Below are positions 1-29,375 of a stretch of DNA of 64,000 bases, one piece after another; position 1 is the first letter of the stretch, and each line of letters begins with the position of its first letter. The DNA comes from Xiphophorus maculatus. Its lineage: Eukaryota > Chordata > Actinopteri > Cyprinodontiformes > Poeciliidae. The stretch covers positions 2,039,382 through 2,103,381 of the forward strand of contig NC_036454.1 in the NCBI RefSeq assembly GCF_002775205.1, in the 5' to 3' direction. Position numbers and translations under genes: made by a program. The notes beneath the pieces are model-generated. The model made no database searches and was not told the DNA's origin. It saw nothing but the letters and a program-made list of their open reading frames with translations.

Positions 1-1054
1 TCAGGCTTCATGAAAACATTTAATCAAACTACAGTCAGTCCGACACACAGCAGCTCTGATTTGTTCCAAATACACAAATTAATCAACCAAGTTTTGGCTT
101 TTTTAGAAATATTGCATCTAAGATACCAAATAATCAACTTTTATTTAGCCAAGCTTCAATACAAGACTTTAAAAAGTTGTTTTACTCTTTGCCCAAGCAA
201 CAGGAATGCTGGACAAACGACTGGAACTCACTTCCTTCATCTGTTTTAATGTAACTATTTTTTTAAAGAGCCCTGCTTAATTATTTAATCATGACCTTTA
301 ATTTTAACATATTGATCGCATCGCGACTAAATCAGGTCGTCTGACTGAAGCGAAATAAAGCAGGTCCAATTATAAAACCCTGAGGCACCCCACTGTATAA
401 ATATATAAAAATATATACAAACAGCCCAAATCATCAGTAAAACATTAAATATAAGATATTTTATCACTTTTTACCAGAACTAAATAAAGCATTTCTGTTT
501 AGTTGTTTAATACATTTTAATTCAGTGAAGTTTTCCACAGCAGATCCTGTTGGATGGAAACACGAGAGAAACTTTATATAGTTAAATCAAAACCTTAAAG
601 CCTCTAAACGCTACAGTGAATTCAGAGAGAAAAACCTGGAGGTTCAAACAGACTTCCTGAAGGAAAAGGGAAATACTTCATTCAACTTTTAACAATTATC
701 TCACATTTAGAAGAAGATAAGTTTGAAATTCAGAGTAACATTGGAAGGATCTGTGGTTTTAGTCCTGAAACACAATAAAACGAAGAAGAGATAATACACG
801 TCATGCTAAGGAGCTCAGAGCCAAGTCAAACTTTATGGAAAACCACCAGAGTTTGTATCATCTGTCAGCTAAAATCAGAAATAATGTGTGCCGAATTACA
901 GAGAGACGTTTATATCAACCTGTTTGCAGAATTGGGAGCAATTATCTAATAAAGGCGACCATATTCTGTTGTTTTATTAAATCCATTGAGGTTTCTAGGA
1001 GGTTTCAGCTGGTTGAGGAGCTAGCTCCGTTAGCTTTAAGTGAGCTGAACTTAC
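1..1054. other. AT-rich non-coding stretch
   Basis: No reading frame with protein-like composition or convincing splice pairs was seen. The stretch is AT-rich with scattered AATAAA strings. If the minus-strand exon at 1055-1092 is real, this is the first part of its intron 1. Nothing else is recognised. Confidence 0.5.
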
Positions 1055-1092
1055 CTTTCTTTATCAGCGGGGTTTTCAGTCAGATGAGCCAT
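1055..1092 (-). CDS. possible first coding exon of an unidentified minus-strand gene (partial)
   Basis: On the minus strand an ATG at 1092-1090 opens 12 codons (MAHLTENPADKE) plus two bases, and then meets a consensus donor (AG then GTAAGT) at 1054. The peptide is hydrophilic and not recognised. The next exon would lie beyond position 1. The exon sits about 1.2 kb head to head with ppp2cb, compatible with divergent promoters. What is seen is only a start codon, a short open frame and a strong donor; such a combination can occur by chance, so this is tentative. Confidence 0.3.
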
Positions 1093-2322
1093 AGTTGGAG
1101 TTAAAGCTACACCGACAACAGGACCGGTTTGACCTAAGCTCTCAACTCATTAAAGTCACGTAAAGAATAATAAATTATTCCATCAGCAGCTAGCTGCGGT
1201 AAGCACGCAGCGGACTGGAAGCTAATTCTTCTTCTTCAAGCTTAGTGTGGTCAGTGAGACACCCTGGCGGTTTCATACTGCCACCATGCGGCGACGTGGA
1301 AATTCACAACGGATTCCCACTTAACTTCAGAAATAGAGCGAGGATAAAAATAATGTTTCTCTCTTCTTATTTGTACACAAACTTGGTTGTTCTAATACTA
1401 TTTTCTATCTGCTGAGACTGCTGCATCATTCTGAGTTAGTTAATTCAGGTGAATGTAGAGTTAACAGTAGCTATAATCACTGGACGTTTAGTGTTTTTTT
1501 TGTTTGTTTTTTTACAGTACAGTATATGTCCTTGGTATGTCTTTCAGTTGCACCTTTCCAGTGATAAATCTTGTGTTTTTTGGCTGAAATTTTTCATTTG
1601 ACAAACAAACAAGTAGACAACCTTCGTTTACTATTTCTGGCCAAAACCCTTTCTTAAATCATTGAACAGGCTGTTCAGTCTTTTATTTCACGTCTGGATG
1701 ATTGTAATTCACTTTATTTTGCCATAAGCTAGTTTTTACTAAGCTGTCTCCAAACCAGTTAAATGGTACTATTTAAAAAACAATTGTGAACACTTTGGTT
1801 AATCTAAAAGCTATTTTAAAGAGCTATGCAAATAAATTTCTGATTGTTATTATTATCATAGTGATATATTCAAAAGTAAAAACATATTTTTGCTTGAAAA
1901 GATACCTCGAAAACAATCGTTTTCCACTCCATAATGCAGCTCTACGTTGGCACCACCTAGCGCTCCTTTGCAGTTCACGCCCTCTCCACTTGGCGTCGCT
2001 GCTGAGTCGAATCTGCGCAATGCTAAAGTACCCGGATGTTATTGCAGCTAGCTCTTTTAGCCTCTGCGACGCCGCTCCGTTCTGCCGCATCGGGGACTTT
2101 CGATGCGTTTCGCTCCCGCAGCTCTCAGAAACAGTTTTTGATGTCGGGAAGTTAACACACCTGGTTTATAATGACAGAAGTGATCTGAAGGTGTCGATAT
2201 TTTTCGGTGTAGTTGTTGAATTTGTTCGCTGTTTGGCGGGACTGGGTTTGGTATAACAATACGCGGAGCTGAAGCCAGGGGCTGAAACGCAAATTGGTTC
2301 AGTTTTTACCACAGCTGCCGTC
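1093..2322. promoter_or_regulatory. upstream region and 5' UTR of ppp2cb
   Basis: This spacer separates the putative minus-strand exon from the ppp2cb start. It becomes more GC/CpG-rich from about 1990 to 2320, where the ppp2cb promoter and 5' UTR are expected. No TATA box is obvious. Open frames here, on either strand, lack splice-site support or recognisable domains. The transcription start was not determined. Confidence 0.4.
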
Positions 2323-9488
<7,166 letters not shown>

Positions 9489-10086
9489 ATGTCCCGCCCC
9501 TTCCTGTCCGTCATCCACGAACAGCCCCGCCCCCACACACACACCCCTTTCTCACCCCCACCCCTTCTCATTTTGGATGGAAAGAAGTTATTAATATTTC
9601 TGATGATGATGATGATGTTTCTGTACCAGGAAGATCCTGATTGGCTGATAAATTTTAAGCTCACAGAGAAGCGACCTCCTCTGCAGCCGTGTTGTCGTTA
9701 TGCTGTCATTAATGCTGTGCTTCTGGGGAGAAAAACACCTAAACTATCATCTATTTTAGTTTTTCCTTTTCCTTTCTTACATGTCTGAGCAAAACAAGAT
9801 AATAAAACGACCGTCGTGGACCAAATGTGCCATATTCAGATCCTTTTACAACATCGCAGGTTTCTTTTCTTCTTCTTTTTTACACCTCTCTATAACCCGA
9901 CATGACGTCACCACACATCTGATGGCAAATGTGCTTTTTTTCTTTTGCAACATTTTAAGATTTAAAGATATAGGAACAAAAAAGTTTGCTTCAAGTAGTC
10001 CAGCTGTCAGTTTTAGGTGTCCAGGCTGCAGCCGGTGGTCATCTCAGCAACTATATTACTGTAAGACAACAGACGTATGAAATAAA
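9489..10086 (+). other. ppp2cb 3' UTR with AATAAA at 10081-10086
   Basis: Downstream of the TGA at 9486-9488 the sequence is AT-rich and not coding. The first good polyadenylation signal is AATAAA at 10081-10086. A 3' UTR of roughly 600 nt is inferred from that signal only. Confidence 0.45.
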
Positions 10087-10388
10087 ATGTCCTATTGACA
10101 AACTACTGCAGCCTCCGTCTCTTCTGCTCCCGCTGCCCTGCGGTTGCTACAAACTACAGATTCTGCTTCATGGAGCTCAACTGTTCTCAGCATTGAACTA
10201 AGGAAAAACCTCCAGTAGCAGTCAGTGATGCAGTGATTCCTCTGACTGAAGACTTGCTGTATCCTTCCAGCTGCACAGCATCCAGAACCAGAGGGAATAA
10301 ATATCCAAACGGCAACGCTTCAACCAGAACGAGAACAAATCAGAACCAACCTGCTGCCACCAGGGCGGCGCTGTCCTACAGTCTACAA

Positions 10389-10578
10389 CAGTGGTCCCCA
10401 ACCACCGTTCCGCGGACCAATTGGTACCGGGCCGCGCAAGAAATAATGAACTACTTCCAGATCTTTTATTTTGAAAATCCTAAATGTCTTGCGCGTCAAA
10501 ATTCAGCCAACATGCAGCAGAATGAGTAACAAAACAGCATCGGAGTGCTGCGCGCGACCAAAAGGTTGGGGACCGCTG
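10389..10578. mobile_element. hAT-type MITE, shorter relative of 7707-7976
   Basis: A 190-bp element with termini CAGTGGTCCCCAACC and GGTTGGGGACCGCTG. Its 8-bp flanks are GTCTACAA at 10381-10388 and GTCTAGAA at 10579-10586, seven of eight matching. The left end shares GGACCAATTGGTACCGGGCC with the 7707 element apart from one base. It appears to be an internally deleted member of the same family. Confidence 0.75.
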
Positions 10579-10586
10579 GTCTAGAA

Positions 10587-11159
10587 TTAGTAACTGGTTG
10601 TGTTGGGAGCATTTTCACTGGCACTGGTAAGAGGCGTAGCTGATTGTTGGAACTTTAATGTTAACTGAACACCAACCAGAGCGGACATGGCTGCTATATC
10701 TGAGCCGCTTCCACAAACTGCTGCCATGTTTTTAGAGCCAAACTGGATTACAGAGTCCAGATGGTCTGTCAGTGGAGACAACAGGTGTACCAGCAGCAAA
10801 GTGAAACAAAGGTAACATTAATGGGTTTTTTATTTTAAATAAAACGAATAGTAAGAGATTTTATAAAATAAGTTACAAATACTACACCTACTAAAAATAG
10901 CATACTTGGAAAAGAGTAAGCATATTTAAAAGAATTTTATTGAAAGTTAAACTAATAAAATGCCTGTGTTTTAGTCTCTCCCTGGTTTAACACACCTGGA
11001 TCAAATGATGGCTCGTTAGAGGCCTAAGAAGATCACTGACCTGCTGAAAAGGTTGTTTTTTTTACCACCAGGGAAAGAACTAAAACGTGCAGGATGCCGG
11101 CCCTCGAAGACCGACTTTGGGGACCCCTGAACCTGTTTTCGTAGGTTATTTACCTACCT
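10587..11159. other. intergenic stretch between ppp2cb and shld3
   Basis: No gene is supported. A 70-codon minus-strand frame at 10587-10799 has no recognisable domain or splice context. The rest is AT-rich and featureless by eye. Confidence 0.45.
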
Positions 11160-11310
11160 CTTTTGCCTTTCCCAACATGGCGGCCCCGTTGAGATAAGCA
11201 GATTTCCGGTGAAGCTGCTGGAATACGGAAAACTCGCGAGATTTCCCATGAAGCAACGTCAACTTTCATGAAGGCGTCGGTTGTTCGTGTCTAGAGTCCA
11301 AGTTGATCTG
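11160..11310 (+). promoter_or_regulatory. probable shld3 promoter / first non-coding exon
   Basis: This short GC-richer island holds AACATGGCGGC (11174-11184), a YY1-type core-promoter motif, and CTCGCGAGA (11233-11241), the BANP/ZBTB33-type CGCG motif common at vertebrate housekeeping promoters. It precedes the probable coding exon acceptor (CCTCAG ending at 12436). The exact TSS and first donor were not determined. Confidence 0.45.
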
Positions 11311-12457
11311 GTGTGTATGAAAATAAAAGATGTCTGCTCTGTTTCTGTAGCAGCTTAGCTTCATGTTTACTGTTTTTAGCTCGTATGAAAGTTGTTCCTG
11401 AGCCAATAATAATCTGTTAGCAAGCTAACGGCTAAACAAGCTATAAACATTAGCTTTCAGAGTTGCTGTTTTTACAACTGTTTACATTTATTATTAATGT
11501 TTCCAGCTGAAAATCAGTTCTACTCCAACATTAGAAATATTGAGTTATGGGAATCCATTAAAGTTAGCTCCTGGTACTTTAGCCGCTGTAACCACAGAGA
11601 CTAGAAAGGATCATCTGCTGTGTGTTTAGTTCTAGTTTATTGTTGTTTTTTCTTCCTTTTTTAATCCACTATATTCACAAAAATATCCCAGTTTTTTTCG
11701 TGAACACCTACGTTTTAGATTATCTGTGCTACAAGACCTTTCTCATGCAGCTTTATTTTTGAAATATTGACTGTCGATATATACCCTGACATTACCCACC
11801 TCGGCCACAAGGTGGAGGACTTTTAACACAAGTGTGATGCTATGCTGCCCGTTTAGCCTTTAGCTTTTATTTCTGCATCAGCAGCAAACTGACCCTCCAG
11901 AATAAGAATAAAATAGAAGCTAAAATATTTTGTAAATCTTCTTTTTTTAAAAGTCGAGTTCATAGTAAATCAAATGGACTTAAAGTTTTATCACGATGTT
12001 TGACGGTAATAATTTGATAATGATAAAAGTGATGAAAAAACTACTATTTCTGGGTAGTTGTTTGACACGGTGCTCACACTCCCACAGGTACTGCTCTGGA
12101 AAAACACATTTAAATTTCCTTTGGGATCAATAAAATATTTTGAATTGATTGAATAACTATTTGTAATACGCTTCTTTATGACACAGAGAAGTTCGATCAG
12201 TGTCATTAAGCTGCTCAAAGTTTAATCACATTTTCAAATGAATAAACATTTATTGATATTTTTACTGAGTAAACAGTAAATGATTAAAGTAACAAACGGT
12301 CAGTTTGGGTGTTTCGAACATCATTAAATCAAAATTTTAATATACTACTAAATTTATTGTGATAAACGATGTGACAATGCCCGCCTCTAGCTTAGTGTTT
12401 TATGTGTGAACTAAAAGCGGCGGTGTGTTTCCTCAGCCTGGCTCTGTCTGAGCCGTC

Positions 12458-12502
12458 ATGAGGAAGAGGAGGAAGAGGACCACCGTCCAGTCCGTCCTGT
12501 GA
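12458..12502 (+). other. 14-codon upstream ORF ahead of shld3
   Basis: An ATG at 12458 opens MRKRRKRTTVQSVL and stops at TGA 12500-12502, 14 bases before the inferred shld3 start at 12517. It is in the same exon if splicing enters at 12437. It could reduce initiation at the main start through leaky scanning or reinitiation; that role is inferred. Confidence 0.5.
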
Positions 12503-12516
12503 CCCGGTCCCTCTGG

Positions 12517-14112
12517 ATGGACCGTGTGGTTCTGCACTACCGGCCCGGCTCGGCGCTCCGCCTCTCCACCCTGCTGCAGCAGACCCAGAGGCTGCTGGAG
12601 CCGCTGGCCCTCCGGCCGCCGCCCGCTTTCAGACCCTGGTTCCCCTGCGGTGCCGCCCACTGCCGGGCCATCAGACCGGCCAAACCGCCGCCCCACATCA
12701 GCCCGGCAGGGGGCGTCCCCACAGAGAACCAGCCTGGGACTACGGACAGGACGCAGGACGCTCCCTGCCGTGTCCAACTCGTGGCACCCGGAACCGGTTC
12801 AGGGACGGAAAGAGAGGTCCCGGCGGTCCGGAGGTCCTGGAGCGTCTCCAGGCAGAGCGGAGTCCAGCTGCAGAGCCGCATGTCTCTGTCCTCACGTCTC
12901 CGTCGCCTGGTGTCCCTCCACCGGCTCCACCTGCGCCAGCGCGCCAAGTGGGTCATCACCCAGCAGAACTGCAGCAACCTGGACGAGGTGAGTGGCTGCA
13001 GGGGGCGGAGCTTCCACTGGACCTACTTCCTGTTTGTTCAGTTAGAGGGAAACACACAAACCCTCCAGATGTTCTGATCACCTGGATTCTTCCTGTCCAG
13101 GTGGGACAGCTGACATCAGGGACGGTTAGGCTCCTCCCACTGCGGCTGGGCCGTTAATCTGTCCACTTTTCTCTTTTTGAAGATTTAATTTTTGTAAAAT
13201 CTGGATGTTTTTCACCATCTCACTCCTTGGGTTCGTTTAGGCGACATGAACCAACATCTGGTTTGATAAATGATTTTTACAGCTTCTGTTAATTTCAGGT
13301 CAACTCACACAAAGAATTATTAAAATAAGTCAATTTTTTTAAGATACGTTTTTAATAGTAATTTTGTTACGAAAAAAATTAATCTGGAAATTTGAATCTG
13401 AATTTGGAATAAAAAGAAAAGAGAGATTTTATTTTGAACCCCTTCTGCTTTGGTGTCCTCCACTCTGCCTGATCATAAATGAGACCCAGCAGATCAGAAC
13501 CAGAACTCTGACCCAGCAGCCCAGAACCAGAACCAGAACTCTGACCCAGCAGATCAGAACCAGAACTCTGACCCAGCAGACCAGAACCAGAACTCTGGCC
13601 GGTTCGTTTCTGCTGGGATTCTGGATCTGTATCAGTTTTTTCCGCTGAGTTCATCATTTTGATCAGATTTCCGTCCACTCAGCGTTTTCCGTCTCTGTTT
13701 ACGGTTACATCACCTTTGACCTTTGCTGCGTCAGGTGATCACTGAGGTCTGCTTCCTGGGCGATGGTTTTAGGTAATAAAATAAAAACCAGTCTTGATCC
13801 GACCCGTCCGTGTTTCCCTGCAGTGATCGTCACCAGGAAACATTTTCTGAAACTGATGATGATGATGATGAGCCTCGTCTTCCTCCGTCTGTCTGTCTGT
13901 CCCTCCAGGCGTGGCGCCGCCTGAGCCGCTCCGTCCGCCGCGCCGGGTTGCCGACCTGCAACGCCAACATCCAGCGGGAGCGGGCGGAGATCTGGGTGTT
14001 CTGTGACGTCCTGCACTGTGAGCAGGTGGGGCGCCACCTGAAGGACGAGCTGCGGCTGGCGGGTCGGATCCACCTGGCCGTCCACCGGCTGGGGAACATC
14101 TTCAGCATGTAG
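12517..14112 (+). CDS. shld3: shieldin complex subunit 3
   Basis: Adaptor of the shieldin complex (SHLD1/2/3 with REV7), which acts with 53BP1-RIF1 at double-strand breaks to limit end resection and favour end joining. Coding exons are 12517-12987 and 13909-14112; 224 aa, a little shorter than the mammalian protein. The start MDRVVLHYRP matches the conserved N-terminus. FRPWFPC (38-44) followed by a proline-rich RPAKPPPHIS corresponds to the REV7-binding segment. RRSWSVS lies mid-protein. The C-terminal domain includes LPTCNANIQRE, IWVFCDVLHCE and the terminal GNIFSM, all strong family signatures. The frame extends upstream without an ATG, so 12517 is the first in-frame methionine. The coding intron holds a 27-bp minisatellite. 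Confidence 0.88.
13490..13600 (+). repeat. 27-bp minisatellite in shld3 intron
   Basis: About four imperfect copies of a unit containing GACCCAGCAGATCAGAACCA. It is a local expression of the AGAACC motif found across the window. Confidence 0.7.
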
Positions 14113-15230
14113 GCCGGGTCCGGCTGGACAGAACCACAGGAAACAACTAGCGGGGATAATTTGGCTTGATTAGCCTTGTTTAGCCTGGCATGCAAGGAAA
14201 AATAGGGACTCATTTTCTTCATTCATTCATTTGTGATGCCACGCCTTCATAATACATATTTAAGTAGCAAGATAAACATTTAGCCTGCAGCATAAATGGT
14301 TAACTTGTTAGCTAAACATGTAGAAGTATATTTAGCTTGCTAACTGATTATTAGTTAGCAAGCTAAATGTGCTACATGTTTAGTTACCAGGCTACATATT
14401 TAGAAGAGGAAGTGACTCACTGTGACATTTATAGATGAATGAATGATGTGGCTAAAATGAAGAAAGCCCCGTTTTTTCTCTCCATGACCGGATCAATAAC
14501 CCAGATTATTGCTGTTGGTTATTGGTTATTGCCTTTACATGGTCGGGTTCAGTGAGTTGTGCTGGAGTTTGAAGCAGAACCAGAGATGAAGGAGTGTGAA
14601 CCGGACCGGCACTGACTGGGGGGAAGGTGGAGATTTTTATGGATCCATGAATTTTACCTGGATGAATCGATGTTTCTGCTGAATAAATCCCTGAACTCTG
14701 ATCAGTTTTATTTAAATAAATAAGCAGTTTCATCTCAGAAACTTCAGGCGGTCTTTGTTTCCTCCTGTATAAATATTTAAATGTTTTTAGAGAATCTGTT
14801 TACTATTAATGAGTTGAGTTGACATGTGGTTTGAATCTTATGATTTCTTCTGCATTTATTAATAAACTGTTCTTAACGGTTGCATTTTTGACTCCGCAGC
14901 TTGTTTTTCCATAAACAGCCTCTGCGGTGGCGGAAGCTGCACGCACAGCCCCGCATGATGTGCAGACAGTTTGTTCTGGAAAATCCGCAGCAGCAGTCAC
15001 GTGATGCAGGAGTCTCCCAGTTTTCCTGACACAAATCACGCCCACGCAGCGGCTGTGGAAAGCCTAGGCTCAGTGAACACAGCAACCCCCCACTCCGCCT
15101 TTGTCTGACAGCTCTGCACGCTGCTTTAATATCTAGGTTAGCGGATGTGACGTCAGTGCCCAGCCCCCGTGACCAGCTAAATTCTGGTCTTTGTAACGTC
15201 TCATCGCAGCGCATGCTGGATTAACAGTAG
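14113..15230. other. shld3 3' UTR and intergenic spacer
   Basis: The shld3 3' UTR probably ends after AATAAA at 14692-14697. Beyond that no gene is supported. Minus-strand frames at 14806-15214 have no domain or splice support. Confidence 0.45.
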
Positions 15231-15231
15231 A

Positions 15232-15277
<46 letters not shown>
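15231..15277 (+). repeat. (TA)n(TG)n microsatellite
   Basis: A short TA run passes directly into about 16 TG units. Confidence 0.9.
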
Positions 15278-15280
<3 letters not shown>

Positions 15281-15544
15281 TATGACTGGTAATATTTCAA
15301 CTTAAAACCCAGTTTGATCGTGATGCTAAGTTTCTTGACATCCTCTGACAGCTTTTATTCTGAAGGTCTCGGCGGACTCGTTTGGTTCTGCTCAAATGTC
15401 TAAGAGCAAAAATAAAGTTTCATGAAAAATCTGTGATATAATTATACTTTTCATCTGCTACACGGCAAGTTTCGTACCAGAAACAAATATTTTTAAAGGA
15501 TTTGACGACGTGGTCTATTTGGCTGCTTTTATTTTGACAGTCTA

Positions 15545-15760
15545 TTCCGGAAGTGAGTGTGCGTAGCGACGAACTTGATGCCAGTCTGCTGTCGACAAGC
15601 TGAACGGACACGGTCTGCCAGCGTCTCCATCCTGAGGGTTTTCGCTAAATTAACGGATTCTTTCGGTTCTGGAGAACCTGTGGAGGCGGTATCCATCATG
15701 GTGTTCGGAGTTCGGTCTGCTGGACGGTTCGGTTGGTGAAAAAGTTAAAGAACCAACAAG
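15545..15760 (+). other. candidate 5' non-coding exon, possibly of pik3r1
   Basis: A GC-richer island begins with an ETS-type CCGGAAGTG at about 15548 and ends in CAAG followed by the donor GTGAGA at 15761. It contains a 13-codon uORF starting near 15699. Vertebrate pik3r1 has non-coding first exons upstream of the SH3 exon, so this is a plausible one. No transcript evidence is available, and it could belong to something else. Confidence 0.3.
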
Positions 15761-17256
15761 GTGAGAGCTGTTTTCCCTCAACTAGCACGGTTAGCTGCTG
15801 GTTTCCTGTTTCCTGGAGCGGTTCTGGTCGGGTTCCTGGTTCTGTCCTGGTTCTGCTGCATCATAGAGCAGCTTTAGCTTTTAAAAACAGTTAACATCAC
15901 GGCGGCCTGCAGAAAAACAGAAACTTCAACTTATTAGGTGAAGGACTTTAAAAAGCCGAAATGTGCCTTTAGAGACGGTGGGTTCATTTTCTGTTCATCA
16001 CCGCAGATTCGTTACAAACTAAATATTTTATCAGTTAGAAATATTTTGAGTTAGATATTTGTTGCTTTATAAACAATTAATCTTACGCATTTTTCTGAAC
16101 TCCCCTATAAATGTATGTTTTGGTCCGTTAAGTCGCATATTTAATAACCTAAAATACACATAAGCTCATCGGAAGATCGTTTTAGAAATATGCTTAAATA
16201 TTTTTCAAAATGTCTTTTTACACACCATCAAAACAAATGTTAATGTATTTTTGAAACAGTGTTTATTATTATTATTATTATTGTAATTGTTGTTGGAGAC
16301 AAAATGAGATCATTTATTGTATTTTTATTCTGTGTAAGTATATTTCCCATCCCTAAAATGTGCATTTTTTTTGTGCAAAGTTATTTGCAACAGATAAGTT
16401 ACATGTTCATCTATTCATTACCATATAAATATTAATGACAAAATATTTGAGTTGCCAGTAATTAAAACTACTTGCTAATTAAAAAGATTTAATTATCTTT
16501 ATCTATTTAAACACACAAACATGGCATTTTGAATCAAGTTGATCAAAATCAGCTGAAATATAAAAACCTGATTTTGGTTGAGAGTTGATTAAAATTCATT
16601 TTTTTCTCCAATAAGGTGAAGAGAGACGGATTGCTCTGTTTACTTTCAAAGGCTTAAAGGAAAAATGACAAAAATGAAAGATTACTTCAACATACTGTAA
16701 GCAGTGATAACATATTTTATGGCAGTTACATCAGTACAGCAAAGTTATATAAATAAATATTGTATTAACTCAGAAATGTTCAGGATGCAGCTGTTAAAAT
16801 CTACAAACCAAATAAATCATAAACTAGAAATATTCACATAAATTTCAGTGTTTTTTTTCCTGCTGTTCATTTTATTTTCGAAATTTATTACATGATAATA
16901 ATTAATAAAATGTTTAAATGGCTTAAATAAAACATTCTAGTTCCTGAAAATATACAAGTCAGAGGTCAGAGGTCAGCCTGTTTCCTCCTGCCGCCTGAAA
17001 ACACGAATACATCTGGAAAAACCTGTAATTACTATAATAATTTTAATATAAAATATTCATGTTTTATTTTAAAAGTAAGCGATTAAAATGAACATTTATT
17101 TTTAGATTTAAAAAGAAAGAAATAATTTTCTGGGTGATTTTATTTGAGTCATAAAAAGTTTTATTTTTCTGAATTTGGTATTTTAGAACCTAAACGTTTT
17201 TTTTCAGCTGGAAAGCTTCAAAAAACATCTAAATATTTAAAATTTGATCAGTAATC
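15761..17256. other. AT-rich non-coding stretch
   Basis: Very AT-rich with a short (TTA)n near 16264. No gene, splice-site series or repeat with recognisable ends was seen. Confidence 0.5.
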
Positions 17257-17328
17257 TTCTCGTTAGTACAGTGGTGAGTATCCCCGCCTGTCACGCGGGA
17301 GACCGGGGTTCGATTCCCCGATGGGGAG
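17257..17328 (+). tRNA. tRNA-Asp (GTC), tRNA gene or tRNA-derived retroposon head
   Basis: 72 nt fold as tRNA-Asp. The anticodon arm is CCCGC-CTGTCAC-GCGGG with anticodon GTC. The T arm is CGGGG-TTCGATT-CCCCG, and a D arm starts GTACAGTGGTGAGTA. The acceptor stem pairs TTCTCGT with ATGGGGA using three G-U pairs, and the discriminator is G73. A and B boxes are intact (B box GGTTCGATTCC). Differences from the usual vertebrate tRNA-Asp are few. There is no run of four T just downstream, which a pol III tRNA gene normally needs; instead a LINE-like tail follows at 17341. It may therefore be a SINE-like unit rather than a functional gene. Confidence 0.75.
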
Positions 17329-17340
17329 TGAAGTTTGTTT

Positions 17341-17402
17341 CAGGTCCCTCTTGAAAATGAGATCTAGATCTCAACGGGGTTTGCCTGATTAAAGGAATAA
17401 AA
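17341..17402 (+). repeat. LINE/SINE-type 3' tail next to tRNA-Asp
   Basis: The segment holds CTTGAAAATGAGATCTAGAT, then CTCAACGGGG and CCTGATTAAAGGAATAAA. From memory this closely resembles the shared 3' tail of many fish LINEs and SINEs (the '..AATGAGATCT..GATCTCAATGGG..CCTGGTTAAATAAAGG' type). It begins 12 bases after the tRNA discriminator base. Confidence 0.55.
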
Positions 17403-18066
17403 GTTTCATGAAAATGTTTTGATCCAACAGTCGAGTCGATGTTTTTAACTGTAGGAGTAAATTCAAACCCCACAGATGTTTCCCCTAAATAAAATAACTT
17501 CCTCTAAACTCAGTGATTCACATATTTCTACATGTTTTCTATCAGCGACGCTGTGATGACTCAACCAATGACGGCCGTGAATTATTAATAAAATAACTGG
17601 AAAATATGAAACCCACTCAGTTTCCTGATATCTGCCACAATCTGGCTTTTAATAACAGAAAAATAACTTTTATTTCTTTCCATGTATAAAATTTGAGAAA
17701 GTTGTGAGTTTACATGTTTATATTGATATTTTTTCACTGTTGAGAATCTGCTGAACCGTTTCAGGCTGAAAACAGCTGAAACTTTAACATCCCGGCTCCA
17801 GTCAGACGGGGGCAGGTCTTCCTGTCATCGTCTTCCTGTCGTCGTCTTCCTGTCGTCTTCTTCAGGTGTTTTGCGTCAGAGATGCATTTAGAGGTTCTGG
17901 AGGAACCTCAGCAGGTCGTCATGAATCATAATTGATGCGTTCAAAGAGTTGAGCAACTAAACGACGTCCTGAGGAAACGCAGAGGCTGCAGCAGCAAAAA
18001 ACACAAACAGGAAGTGATTAGCCTGCTGAATCTGAGAGGGCTCTGATTGGATGACTGACGCAGCCT

Positions 18067-18186
18067 GTAACCTTTGACCTATAACCTGTAACCTTTAACT
18101 TGCAGCTACCTGTATCCTGTAACCTTTAACCTGTGACCTGCAGCAGTCTGTAACCTTTAACCTTTAACCTGCAGCAGCCTGTAACG
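18067..18186 (+). repeat. degenerate TGTAACCTTTAACC tandem repeat
   Basis: Roughly eight imperfect copies of a 14-18-bp unit containing GTAACCTTTAACCT lie about 300 bp upstream of the pik3r1 start codon, possibly in its 5' UTR or proximal promoter. Confidence 0.65.
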
Positions 18187-18484
18187 TGCAGTTTGTCCTC
18201 CAGCCCTCCAGGTGGAGCCGTGTCCCCCTCAGATGTGTCGTGTGACCGCGGCCGGCCTCCAGCTGATGCAGCAGGAAGCTGCGTGTGTGACGGCGCGGCG
18301 GTGGGTGCAGCAGGAGGGATGACATGGAGAGCGGAGAGACGCGCGCGCAGCTGGAGACGCCATCTTTACTCTCTTCTTGCCTCTAGAAGCTCTCAGGACG
18401 TCGCAAGAACGTATTTTTCTACCGTTTTCTATCCAGAGTTGATTTTTGCTACGAGCTGTGAAGCCATATTGGACCGGCGCCGGG

Positions 18485-29375
<10,891 letters not shown>

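Noticed and set aside
1786-2256. 156-codon plus-strand frame upstream of ppp2cb
   Set aside because: Low-complexity N-terminus, no domain, overlaps the ppp2cb promoter.
12433-12977. Minus-strand frames opposite shld3 exon 1
   Set aside because: Antisense shadows of a GC-rich coding exon.
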